Positions 1 through 10,233 of a stretch of DNA of 64,000 bases are shown in pieces. A program made the translations under genes and the position numbers. Each line of letters opens with the position of its first letter. The first letter of the stretch is position 1. The notes beneath the pieces were generated by a model. That model made no database searches. It saw only the letters and a program-made list of their open reading frames with translations, and was not told where the DNA came from. Origin of the DNA: Diaporthe sp. PMI_573 (Eukaryota > Ascomycota > Sordariomycetes > Diaporthales > Diaporthaceae); contig JAJTUP010000032.1 of the NCBI GenBank assembly GCA_021399435.1, positions 744,001 through 808,000 on the forward strand. The letters run 5' to 3'.

Positions 1-6
1 GCTAAC

Positions 7-75
7 TGTTGAATGGCCTTTGCCATATGGCGATAGTACGTACGTACGTAGGGGTCTGTTGGTTGGTTCTGATTG
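7..75 (+). repeat. 69-bp direct repeat, copy 1
   Basis: This stretch recurs at 18377-18445 in the same orientation with a single mismatch, and both copies diverge beyond base 69. It starts with TGTTGAATGG and contains a run of ACGT units. Because both copies begin at the same base and the second copy starts where an hAT fragment stops, this is probably the terminus of a mobile element such as an LTR end. The element family is not identified. Confidence 0.7.
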
Positions 76-114
76 TATTGCTTGCTTAGGGAAACGGGTG
101 TACTATCGTACGAA

Positions 115-152
115 GGGGAAGAGGCCACTCTTCCCCAGCCGGGCCCCCGGCT
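115..152. repeat. Two back-to-back GC-rich hairpins
   Basis: Two perfect inverted repeats sit side by side. The first, 115-136, has a 9-bp stem (GGGGAAGAG/CTCTTCCCC) and a 4-nt loop. The second, 137-152, has a 7-bp stem (AGCCGGG/CCCGGCT) and a 2-nt loop. They lie between the 69-bp repeat and the 3' end of the minus-strand ORF at 304-1461. A role as part of a transposon end or a transcript 3' structure is inference. Confidence 0.5.
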
Positions 153-303
153 GACTAAGCACACCCAACCTATCGAACTACGTGCGATCCAACCAGGTGC
201 TATTCCAACACTAACAATAATTCAACTCAAGAGAGTACATTGGATGTGTTAGTGGTGATAGTTAGAGAAACAAACCAAAGCTTCGAACCTAGTGAAGCAA
301 AAT

Positions 304-1461
304 TCAGCTTACAGCATCATGTTTGTTAGCGCGGTTTTTATTGTTGGTCTTGCCTAGTCGCACGGCTCCGGGCTCTGTCTGGCCTGCTAGCTTCCAAGTT
401 TGCTGCAATAGTGCGTGAGTGTTTGCCTGGAAGCGAGGAAGACACTCAGTGACAGGAAACCACGTTGGCTTGGTCGGATCTGTTCTTTGGTGGAAGCTGT
501 CTCGAAAACCCGCCCATTTAAAAGTGTGTGATGGTAAAATCATATAGCACGCCCCTTCTGGGACTGCGCCCTTCTTGAGTTCCTTCAGGTCAGCTCGCGT
601 ACCCATCTGTAAGGTAGGTATATCCTGGGGATCCATGGGTATGAAGCTATTTTTGACCGCATAATATCTCCTTGGGCGGCCATTTATCGGGGGGATCGGG
701 TCCAATGAGATCATTGTGTGTCCTTTTACCCGCATCTTCCCCTCGACCCGTGCTTCCGCATCCTGAATTGACTCCGGATCTTGAATTCTAATCCGAAAGA
801 AGCCGTTTTTCCACTCGTAAAAACTCTTTACATCAACCCTCACACTCTCATCATATGCCTCGTCTTTAGCTTCATTAGTCGGGTTTGGGTTATTGCTTTT
901 GTCGTTAGGATTCTGGCTGGGATATCTGCGCTGACTGCTTCTTTTGTCATGTGCTGTCTTTTCATCATCTTGAGATTCCATGTTATTAATATTTTCTTTG
1001 CTGAATGCCCCGTCGTTATGGTCTCTTTCTAATCCACTTGAGTTTATGGTATTCTCGTGGATTATACCTTCTTGTTCCAGATCTCCCCGTCCGACCTACT
1101 CTACCGGTGGACTTGCACCACTCATAGCTACATCACCGTCTCCATCTCGGGCATATTGCCAACGGTCTCGTTCTCTTTGCAATATTGTGTCCACTGATCT
1201 GTCGTCTGACTCGGTCTCACTTTCATGGTGCTGTACGGTTGAGTCGCCTCGAGACTTTCTCCGCTGTACACCTGTGGCCTTACCTTCTATCAATACATCA
1301 CCTGGATTGTCGTGGCCGATCTTTCTTTTCTTTGCGTTATGTCCCATTCTGCGTCCAGGCGCATCTTCTTCGAGTTCACACGATGCCCTGCGTTTCGAAT
1401 GTAGTCCAGGCGGGTGGAGCTGGTCTGATTGACGCTTGTCATCTAACGGTGCATTATCCAA
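304..1461 (-). pseudogene. Uncharacterised ORF interrupted by one TAG
   Basis: One minus-strand frame is open across about 386 codons except for a single TAG at 1096-1098. Upstream of the stop lies a charged, Lys/Arg/Asp/Glu-rich segment. Downstream the frame continues without an indel into a basic N-terminal stretch and a more globular part containing FYEWKNGFFRIRIQDPE and PIPPINGRPRRYY. I do not recognise the family. The first codon of the listed frame is TTG, so the true start or an upstream exon is unresolved. The stop could derive from CAG by C-to-T in a CpA context, which would fit RIP. Repeats and hairpins just beyond its 3' end suggest it may belong to a mobile element. Alternatives are a short ATG-initiated gene from 981 (225 aa) or a sequencing error. 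Confidence 0.5.
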
Positions 1462-2055
1462 AAGTCACACACACACAAACAACATAATGCGCCGATTTCG
1501 ATCCCCTGTCCGTGGCCCTGCGGCCACGAATCTTGCACCGTTTATCATGTTCCGACATCCTGCATACCCTGATGCGACGGAACCGCTCTTGGCTCTCGAT
1601 GCCGTGGACGATGAAACTCGGGTCCGGTATTGACTACGAGAATCTCGTAGAGATTGTGGTATGGCCAAGCATATCCTAGTCGGTAGAAGCCTGCGCTCAA
1701 CTCGAAGCTCTGGTGCCAAGGCGCTCGGAGTTCTTGGTTATTTGAGAAAAGAAAGTAAAATTGAAGGGGCAGTAGGATACAAGGGGGTTAAGGCCAACAC
1801 TGGCAAATGCTGAGCAAATCGAACTTATCACACCGTTACTGGAAGCAACGAAAGACGGCAGGATGAGGAAGACGAGGAGCACGAAATGCCTCACAAAAAT
1901 CTCTTGCATGAGACAGGTAACGCCCTCGGTAGTAAGGGAATTGAAATTGTTCCCCTTCGGGCTAGATGCTCTGAAAGTACAATATTAGGGGACTACGAAG
2001 GCACGGTGGTGGTCATAGCACACTTGCGTCTATGGTCATTGCCGCGGCTGCGCGC
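1462..2055. other. Intergenic, one doubtful small ORF
   Basis: No recognisable gene. A CA-rich microsatellite lies around 1466-1483. A minus-strand ATG ORF of 70 codons at 1697-1909 begins with a hydrophobic, signal-peptide-like stretch, but nothing else supports it as a gene. Confidence 0.3.
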
Positions 2056-4510
2056 CTATGTCGTCCCAAGTGAGCCGGACGGACGTGGCTCCTCGAATCC
2101 ATCATCGTAGCCGGCATAGGGTTCGCCTTCCTGTGCAGCGGGCCAAGACTCTTCTTGAACATCGAGACCACCGGTGCCTGTGCCAATTAAAGCGAAACTC
2201 GAAGTGAAGCTTGTCACAACGCTTTCCTGTGTCCCTGCGGCTGAGTCGAAGAACGCGGCTTCTTGGCTTTCGTTCTCGTCGTACCGTACAAACCCGGAGG
2301 AGGCGGGTTCCATGTCGGCACCGTGAGGGTAGTTGTCATCGTGTTGCGAGGTGGTCGCATGGGATGACTTTGTCTGCAAGATGCTGTTCGCGGAAGCATC
2401 CAGGGATGACGAAGAGCGAGTCGACCTACGACCCTCCCCAGCGAATCGTGGATGTGTTGGAGCGTAGGATGATCCTGCGGGGCCGCGGTTGTTGTGGCGA
2501 TGGGAGCTCGGCGGGTGATCGTACGAATGCCGGGTCTCGTGGCTGTGTGTCTCCTGCGGCTCTGCGGCGAGGTCCAAAGACGCGGGCGCCCAAGACTGGT
2601 CCTGATCAGACCCTGGACTGAGAGTACCGGGAAGTGAAGGCCCGTCACCGGCGTCTTCGGGTATGTAGTCGCCAATGCCGACGGAGCTCTGCTGATGGTG
2701 GCGGGACGGTTGGCCGCCACGAGTGCCTTGTGAGCCTGTCTCATCGAATTCCCGGTAAGGCCCGTCTGCCGCACGTCTTTGGCCCTTCGCATTGTCGGAT
2801 CTGCTGTTTCTTCGCGACGACGACTTGGGCTTCTTGCCGTTGCTGCTCGCCGAGCCAGCAGGCGGTGGCTGGCGAGACTTCGCCGCTTGGGAAGTTCTCT
2901 TCCTGCCCTCCTCCAGAAGGCTGTCCAGGGAGTCCCGAATCTCGTTGAGCCGTTTGTGCTTCCCCCAGTCGATGATGTTGCGGACGTACTTGCGGAACTC
3001 GATGTAATCTGCCGGTTTCTGAAGCAAGAAACTCTCGACATTCGCCATGTAGTAGGCCAGTTCGTTGTGCTTCCACGAGACGTGGAGTCGCGCCTCTGTG
3101 CCGCTCATAGCGATGGAGAATGCGGCACTGTCAATTGGCTTGATATTGTCGCTCTTGCAGCCCCTCAACTGGTCGTTCAGGCGTTCAGCAATCTTGACAC
3201 AGGACGTTGATCCCCCAAGGCATTGGTTTGTAGCTACCCATAAACTCCCAGCTCCAGAGGGTCCGTCGCTCTTGAATTCGATGACGAAGAACGGATAGAT
3301 CAAGCTTTGGTTATTAGCCACCATCCCAGTCCCCATCGAGATCAGTTGGGACTGTTGTCGAGGAAATGCCGCATGCCGGTTGTAGCCATAGAGCATGTCG
3401 GGCACGGGGGTGCTGACTTTCAGCGAGGGATCGCTGCTGGGCACGGCGTGCTTGGCCATCGGCTGTCTGTCGCTGCGTTTGAGGGTGTCGGAAGCTCCAG
3501 GTTTAGGGAATATCTTGCCCGTGAAGTAGTCTTCGACCTCAGGTTCTCCGGTGCCCATCCAGAGCGCATTTAACTCATCATCCTGCCGTACTTGATCCAG
3601 TGACGGGTCTGGAGAATCACGGTCCTGGCGAACGTATTCAACAAGATCGGCAATATCCTCGGGGAACTGCTCGTTAAGGGGACGTATGTAGATGTTGTTT
3701 GCAGCCAAGTTCATGTCCCGATAAAGCGGATCCTCGACGAGACTCCTTCCTGACCGCCGGGAACTTGAGGCATCCGACGGCGCAACCGAGCCGGTGCCTG
3801 CGCAATACGAACGAGTTCCGGTAGAGGAGGGCGTCGGCGGCACGACAAATCCGTCGGCATCCCGTGTGTTACCCATCTCCGGCGCCGATCTCGTGAGCTG
3901 TCTCGAAACGGGGTCGTCGTCGGAACGGTGAAGATGGCTATCTGACCGGCAGCGTTTTTTTCGGTCGGATCCGACAGACTCGAGCCAGTCGGACACGAAG
4001 GTGTGGAGAGATTCGGGGCGGGAATGTAGATGGACTGGGTCGACGAAGCCCTTGAGGAACGAGGCGGGCCGCTTGGGAGGCCTAGGCTCTGGCTGTTGTA
4101 GAGTCGTCTGTGCGATCTCCTCTGTTACCAATTGACTTGCGCCAGGGAACGTCCGCATACCTTGTCTGTCTGTCCTGCTTTCTCGACTCCAGGCTGTTGT
4201 GCGTCTGTTCGCGTCAATCGGGCCTTCTTTGCCGGCAACGGATTGCTCTCGGATGTCGCGTCTAGCTGCCTCTTCGCCGTCGGCACGGGCGATGCGTCTC
4301 GGGCGAGGTGTCCGTTCGCTGGGGCCTGCTCTCGGTGGCTCCGCGGAAGTTCTGTACCTGATGAGTTAACAATCGTCCGCTTCCGCGACACAATGTTGAT
4401 AACTGACCTGAACCCTTGTCTGCAGCAGCGTTCAGCACCTTTTCTTGCAAGGCCGTGGATGGTTTCGCACGGGAGCGGCGAGTCCAGGCCTTGGTAATTC
4501 TACCGCTCAT
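2056..4510 (-). CDS. DUF7924 (PD-(D/E)XK-like) domain protein
   Basis: Three exons are predicted: 4510-4408, 4357-4161 and 4092-2056. Intron 1 (50 nt) has donor GTCAGT and a TTAAC branch. Intron 2 (68 nt, donor GTATGC) is the only size I found that keeps frame. The product is 778 aa. The N-terminus is basic and low in complexity. The central part carries the fungal DUF7924 signature: NIYIRPLNEQFPEDI, then PDMLYGYNRHA and FFVIEFKSDGPSG, WVATNQCLGGS, SFLLQKP and a KRLNEIRDSLDSLLEE helix. The PD...EFK arrangement resembles a PD-(D/E)XK nuclease core, so nucleic-acid cleavage is possible, but the family's function is not established. The C-terminal 250 residues are Ser/Gly/His-rich and probably disordered. 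No break is visible, and the gene looks functional. The domain name is from memory of the family. Confidence 0.85.
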
Positions 4511-5063
4511 GGCACTGTCGGGGGGAGGAAGGATAGGTCTTCTATCGGCGCGTCAGGCTGGCCGATAGAATGGCCTGCTGAGCTCGTGGGTTTCGTCGCA
4601 TGTGTTGCAGAGAAGTGATGACCGTTTTAAGTCCGGCGCTACAAATGCTGCTAAGGCAGCAAAGTTGTCGGGGCGGATAGGATTGATTGGCTGGCGGTGG
4701 CTGCCCGCGGGGTATGTCCGACGACCCACCTAGCAACGGTTGCGCTTCGGGCCCCTACTCGCCATTGTTTTAGGCTAGGTTCGCCCAGCCGTGAGTCATT
4801 CGAGCCGATAGCCAACCAACGAGGAATCGCCCTCCAATTGGGCAAGGAGAGCTGGTTCCCACAGACGGGCCGCTGAGAGGCGATGCACAGCGGGGCGCGG
4901 GTCTCCACAGCGCTAAGAAAGGACTATCTTATTAGGCCACCAACCATAGAACGATAGCCGTTTTATTTCACTTTCTCCGCCCGCTCTAGAGTCCTTGGAC
5001 TGCCATTTCTCGATAGCCCCAGTCTCTCAAGATTTTCGTTATCTTAGTTTTGCGTCTTCCAAT
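4511..5063. other. Intergenic region between divergent genes
   Basis: This is the shared upstream region of the minus-strand DUF7924 gene and the plus-strand gene starting at 5064. No TATA box, repeat or RNA gene stands out. It presumably holds both promoters. Confidence 0.4.
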
Positions 5064-6302
5064 ATGCCTCTTCAGCATCAGCCTACCGCTAGCCAAGCAA
5101 AGAATTCGTCCAGCGTATCTAACACTGGCAATTTCAGTTCGGTTGAATTGAGTTCAAGCCCAGAAGGTGGAAAAAGCCAGCGTGTCTACGGTAGCCCTTG
5201 CCCGGAACTATCTGGAGATGAAACTCTTGAACACGGCTCGAACCATGGTCGGAGCCACACATTGCCGTCATCAAGAAAGGACAGCTCTATTCCTGAGTCT
5301 TGTCTCGTTCCTCATGGGCAACTATCTAATCCGACCGCTCATCCGGGCGTCGACGACCAGCAACATCAAGAGTCAATTATAACACAAAATGCCCCTTCAA
5401 CAGAGTCTGCAGCCAAGGTCCTGGACGTCTCACCGACCCAGCCAGATCAACTAAATATTGCCCACCCCACTATACCACCTGAACCAACCACATCTGACAT
5501 TCACACATTACACGACAAGGATGGTTTCTTCAATGGTGTCATAGACCCAGTACCAGGCGACATCTACCAAGCCTTCTATAGAGATGCGCATAACGAAGGA
5601 TGGTGGATGTGTACTGCCCTTCCTTGGGACGCCTGGGAGCGCCACATCGGCATTAAGTTCAGCATCTGGCAGGCTAATCTGTTTCAGGATCTGCCGGACT
5701 GTTACAAGACAAGTCGCGTCCGTACAAAAGCTAACGGCCGCAAGATGAAGCCCGTTATTACGGGCTGGAACGAAGGCTTCGAAGAGGACGGCCCAAGAGT
5801 CAAGGAGCGTGTCTTCCCCGTGCTTTTCTTCGATGACAAGGCCGGCGAGCCCGGAAACTTCACATTTCCACCGCCCGAGAAGCCTTTCACGTTCTCAAAG
5901 CAGGCCCTCAAGGCCCTGCCTGCCGAGTGGGTGGCCGCGGCGGACCTGAGACTTCCCCATGTTGATGTCGGCCAACCAGTTGCCGGCGGCGAGACAGCAG
6001 CAAGGTTCAGAGAGAGGGTTCAAGCTTTGAGAGAGGCACAGGCTGATAAGAAGTCGACAGCGGCTACGCATTCAAAGAGTAACCTTTCTTCTCCCGTAGC
6101 GGGTGTCCCGGCTGCCAGAGAGAACGTCGCGGCCTCTGCACACAGCGTCAGGACAGGTACCAAGCGCACAAGGAGCTCTCCAGTATCTCCTGAGAATCCG
6201 TCATCTAAGAGGCTGCGGGTTGTCGCGGATGAAAGTTGGTGGTTCAAGAGATGTTATGATCAGGCTATGGCGACTTGGCAAATGTGGCGGAACGGGATAT
6301 AA
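5064..6302 (+). CDS. Uncharacterised fungal protein, 412 aa
   Basis: An intron-free ORF starts at the first ATG (5064); the frame is open upstream to a TTG at 4995 but with no ATG. The first 150 residues are Ser/Pro/Gln-rich and probably disordered. A compact central region (about residues 160-300) contains DPVPGDIYQAFYRDAHNE, GWWMCTALPWDAWERHIG and FPVLFFDDKAGEPGNF, with many Trp and aromatic residues. A charged helix rich in Arg, Glu and Ala follows. The C-terminus contains basic clusters (TGTKRTRSS, SKRLRVV) that could be nuclear localisation signals. I do not recognise the family. A nuclear role is only suggested by the basic motifs. It is divergently arranged with the DUF7924 gene, about 550 bp apart. 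No disruption is seen. Confidence 0.65.
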   Translation: MPLQHQPTASQAKNSSSVSNTGNFSSVELSSSPEGGKSQRVYGSPCPELSGDETLEHGSNHGRSHTLPSSRKDSSIPESCLVPHGQLSNPTAHPGVDDQQHQESIITQNAPSTESAAKVLDVSPTQPDQLNIAHPTIPPEPTTSDIHTLHDKDGFFNGVIDPVPGDIYQAFYRDAHNEGWWMCTALPWDAWERHIGIKFSIWQANLFQDLPDCYKTSRVRTKANGRKMKPVITGWNEGFEEDGPRVKERVFPVLFFDDKAGEPGNFTFPPPEKPFTFSKQALKALPAEWVAAADLRLPHVDVGQPVAGGETAARFRERVQALREAQADKKSTAATHSKSNLSSPVAGVPAARENVAASAHSVRTGTKRTRSSPVSPENPSSKRLRVVADESWWFKRCYDQAMATWQMWRNGI

Positions 6303-7034
6303 AGATCATTTGTCAGCCTGACCTTTTCGGCATCGTTGATTAGGTCACTTTTTTTCTCATACTACGGCAGAAGTTCCGGAAACTCGGCTGTAGCCTGCCT
6401 GATCCTCTCTCAGAGATTGGGTTGTTCTACGAATAACCACACTATATCATGACATCGTATTTTCGATAACACATCTCCGGCGTGGAAAAACGATACAATA
6501 GGATAGTGGACTTCGATCCTCTGCTCGACTAGCTCTAAACGGGCTGCACGTTTTGTTCCCCGCATATTGTATTTCCTTTAGGACTGGGTCATAATCATGT
6601 TTTTGTAGGAGGACAAAAATACTGCTAGTATCCGGCCTCCTTGTTCTCGCAACCATATTAGGAGAGCCTCTTTTTCCTCTAGATTTCGTTTTTTAGATCT
6701 GGTGCATGGAACCTGGAGCATGGAACCAAGAACGCCTGTACCTATTCTCACTGGCTCTCGAAATCGTGATTGCTTTCGGAAGTACGGGAGGCCTCAGGTA
6801 ATCAAGGTCTAGCCATGTCCACACACGTGATAAAATCGACGACTCTGGCGGTATGTCTGAGCTACTGCTGCCTTCGATCCGTCCTGAATACGCGCTACGA
6901 GTATATAAGGGTGGAGAACCGCCCCCCCCCCCAGACGCTTCCTTTCATCTCTCTCAAGACCCTACGGCCACGGCCTTTTACGAATTTCAGTCACAAATAC
7001 AAAGAACTAGCACTCATGCTGAATACCATAGACA
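6303..7034. other. Leader or promoter region of the copia-like remnant
   Basis: No gene is seen. A TATA-like TATATAAG lies at 6902-6909, about 265 bp before the ATG at 7167 of the downstream gag frame, and is followed by a C-rich run near 6923-6933. This fits an LTR/leader promoter of the copia-like remnant, but I could not define LTR boundaries because the 3' half of the element is missing. Confidence 0.35.
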
Positions 7035-7862
7035 ATGCAGCTCTCCAGCAAGACCGCACTTGGACAACTTGAGGACCACAGGATCCGTACCGAAGCTCTG
7101 CTCCAGAGCTACTACAATCTCAAACAGACGACCAAGGACCAGGTCCATCTGGTATATTGTTCGGCCATGGCTCCTCCAAACTTCGAGAATTTTGTTGGGA
7201 TCTCAAAAGCATTAAAATTACTTGGTGGCCGTCTGGCAGATGACGATCTACTCATACGATGGGTCGCCGAGATAGAGGCGTCGAAACCAAGAGTGGTCAG
7301 CGATTTCGGGCAAGATGGTTTGAAGCTCAAAATGTTGGATCGGAAGTGGAGCTTCGACGACCTGAAAGTCACCACAGCAATGTTGATGCAAGGGAAGGAT
7401 GAGGACTGGGTTCTGAATCATGGGATATTTTACCGTGGAGGAAACCCTGTGAAAGTGCCTTCTTGGCTTGACGAAGACCTCACTCCTCAGCAGGTGTGGG
7501 AGAAGCTTCCGGATAAAAAGTACCCGATCATCCAGCTGCGTCAGTCGCTCCGTGTCCTCAGAGTTGCTGAGACGGATGACGGAAATTGGCTGTGGGATAT
7601 GTTCAGAGAGCTGAGTGGACTTGAGAAATCCTCCGACATTAGGACCTACCCATGGACTGTGGAAGACCTCAAGACTATTGTGTGCAGGTGGTTAGCCCTT
7701 GAGGACGAGCGCACGCGCCGGTACAAGCCAAAATCTACCGGATCGTTGCGGAAGGAGCGTATTCCTGGGGCCGGCAATGTTCAAAACACACGCCAAAGAG
7801 GGAAAACGGGGAAAGAAATCGGAAACGACTCAGTCGTCAACAACGATCTCAATCACAAATGA
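7035..7862 (+). pseudogene. Copia gag-like ORF
   Basis: A 275-codon ORF lies upstream of, and overlaps in another frame, the integrase ORF. The likely initiator is the second ATG at 7167 (MAPPNFENFVG) because it has a good context. The protein is alpha-helical and Trp-rich with no zinc knuckle and ends in a basic tail (RQRGKTGKEIG). Assignment to gag rests on position directly before a copia integrase; the sequence alone is not diagnostic. Its C-terminus probably runs into sequence rearranged by the gag-pol deletion. It would form the particle shell in an intact element. Confidence 0.5.
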
Positions 7863-9744
7863 CCCCAATCGACTAGCTGATCTCCAGCCGGCCCTTCCAG
7901 GCGACTTCATCTGGTCAGGTGACCGAAAGTTACCAATTTTGGGATATGGAACAATGATAGTCAGGCTGACAAGAACTCGAGCCCTGTTGCTTGAAGATGT
8001 AGCCTACTGTCCCCGACTCCTCACAACTCTAGTCTCCTTACGTCAGCTACGGAAGAAAGGACTCTATTGGGATAACAGACGTGATCCAACGACCCTCCGT
8101 CATTCCGATCAGACAATCGCCTGCCTGATCAAGGACCTATACGGTCAATACGTCATTGAATACCAACCGGCAGAGATGACCCCGGCGGTTTGGGCAGCCC
8201 ACAAGTTCACCTCTCACACTAAGAGGGCTCCTTTAGCGGGAGAAGCCATCCGCTGGCACAACCGCCTAGGGCATCCGGGACCGCAAGCTCTTGAACACCT
8301 CGTCTCAGCATCTCAGGGGGTGCGAATTCGAGGACCAACAACAGTCGAATGTGACGCCTGTGGCCTATCAAAGATCAAGAGACAAGTCAGACGGGCTCCA
8401 AGGCAGTCTGGCCAGAGAGCCGGCGAACGCATCGCTGTCGATTTCCATGACTATGAAGAAGGGATAGGTGGCTATACCTCGCAGATGTTGCTTACCTGCC
8501 GATCAACGGGATACATTTGGGATTATTACCTCACATCTCGGACAACAGAGGCTATTATCACAGTCTTCAAATCCTTCTTCGAACACCTAGAAGTTCAACA
8601 TAACATTAAGGTCAGAGTCATCGAATGCGACAATGAGATCACAGAGGTCAAACCACAAGTCGGAAACTTCATACGGAACAGAGCTATCGTTATCGAGCCC
8701 TCGGCACCGTATAGCCAAGCCCAAAACGGCGGCGCCGAACGCTCAGGGGGTGTGATCAAAGATAAGGAAAGAGCCATGCGAACAGGCTCTAAGCTCCCTC
8801 ATCAGCTATGGCCAGAAATCGGCAAAACAGCAGTTTATCTATATAACCGAACGCCAAATTACAAATCAGGCTGGAAAACACCATACGATCAACTGCATAC
8901 TGCAATAGCCAGAGCCAGAGGAATTCCACAACCGGTAAAACAGCCTGACCAAACACATCTAAGGGCATTTGGTTGCAAAGCCTATGCCATGACCCCTGAG
9001 GCACAACAAAAGCTCAACCGCAAGATGCGGCTCAAACCGAAAGGATGGATCGGCTTCCTAGTTGGATATAGATCCTCGAATATCTACAGGATCTGGATCC
9101 CGACAATCAATCGGATAATCAGCACCCGAGACGTCATTTTTAATGAAGACGAGGGCTGTAACGGAGACTGGGAAAACTTCAAGGATGACCTCTTAGAGGC
9201 AGACTTGGAAGAAATCGCACGAATTGCATCCCTCCAACCAGACGAACCAATTGATCAGCCAGAAGCTGAAGACTCTATTGAGGTGGCTTTTCCTGAAGAA
9301 GAAGATGAACTCACACCGAACCATCTCATAGTGGCGATTGACGAAATCTCACAGGCAAAGAGGGCAGAATACGAAGACTTCCTCACGCCTCCAGATACAC
9401 CGCCATCTGCCCTACTCGCACAATTACCTCAAAATGTGTCAGAACAAGGGAACAGAACTATCACATGGCAAGCAGCTTTTCTAGCTGGAACCAAATCTCC
9501 TATGCAAATCTCAACAGAACGAAAGATCCGTCAAGGGGTAAAAGTGCATAGAAGTGCATTACCTCCGGCACCAATGAAGCATCAAGATCTCATAGGACAT
9601 CCATTGGAAAACCTCTTCCAGAAGGCTGAAGAAATTCATCTTCAAAGCCATAAGGAAATGAGGTCATGGACTGAGATCCGAGCCAAGGACCCTCGAGCAT
9701 TTGATCATGATGGCAATATTGGGTTTAACTCAACCAGCTGCTGA
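7699..9744 (+). pseudogene. Copia pol fragment: degenerate protease tail and integrase
   Basis: The frame is open for 681 codons, but the first part is antiphase to gag, so pol sequence really starts near 7780. It contains a protease C-terminal part (GYGTMIV, LLLEDVAYCPRLLTTLVSL) without the catalytic Asp triplet. Then comes the GAG-pre-integrase zinc motif (RWHNRLGHPG followed by CDACGLSK). The integrase core has candidate catalytic acidic residues at IAVDFHDYE, VIECDNEIT and QNGGAERSGG. A beta-rich C-terminal integrase segment (FGCKAYAMTPEA, GFLVGYRSSN) follows. The frame stops just after RSWTEIRAKDP, where the RT domain normally starts. This truncation removes replication capacity. Confidence 0.8.
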
Positions 9745-9969
9745 ACTGGCAATTCTGAATCGCAGGGAACTACACTGGTTTGCGCTACGGAGCGGGAATG
9801 GTTTTTTTTGATACAGTACTGCACGATATTGGCCTATTCCAAGAAGCACTTTTGTGAAATTGTTTGTGAATAAACTTTAATCAAGAACACTAGAGAGGTC
9901 CCAGTAGTATGTAGAAAAATCAGCAGGTATTCTTTTTGAAGTTCTCGTCAAACGACTGCAGTATGCTCT

Positions 9970-10233
9970 TCATAGTATGGTGGACCAAATCGGAGCGTGC
10001 AGTTGAGCCCAAGAAACCAGGACTTTTCGTGACGCCATGGTTAGATCGACGTCTTTCGGGTCCCAACTCTTAAGAATATTCCTAAATACCTGTCGTTGTA
10101 TAGGGCTTAGGTGTTTGTCGCGAGTGTGTCGGGCCGCTGGGCCTCTCGGCTCTTGAGAGTGCTTAGGTGTCTTAAAAATGGGCTCCCCAGGCCGATAAAA
10201 GTACTCATCTAACCCCACAGGTTGTATTGGCAA
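9970..10233 (-). pseudogene. Pogo/Fot1-like transposase C-terminal fragment
   Basis: The 87-codon minus-strand ORF matches the C-terminal region of the pogo transposase at 50574-52214. Shared features are a cysteine/tyrosine start before RPGEPIFKTPK (RPQGTIFATPK there), SPIQRQVFRNILKSWD (SPTSRLLFRKILKSWD there) and VDLTMAS/VDLTMSS. The catalytic DDD core is absent. It is a relic of a diverged second pogo family member. No terminal inverted repeats were found around it. Confidence 0.75.

Larger units (their letters stand above)
7035..9744 (+). mobile_element. Truncated Ty1/copia retrotransposon (gag + integrase, no RT)
   Basis: Two overlapping frames represent gag (7035-7862) and pol (the second frame, open to 9744). 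Pol contains the GAG-pre-integrase motif and integrase core but ends about where the copia reverse transcriptase should begin. The protease D-S/T-G-A motif and a gag CCHC knuckle are also absent at the gag/pol junction, so an internal deletion probably joined the two parts. No RT, RNase H or 3' LTR is recognised. The remnant cannot be autonomous. Confidence 0.75.

Noticed and set aside
2211..3573. Several plus-strand and minus-strand ORFs of 70-275 codons
   Set aside because: All are alternative frames of the DUF7924 gene.
4995..5063. N-terminal extension of the 5064-6302 gene
   Set aside because: It starts with TTG; the first ATG in frame is 5064.
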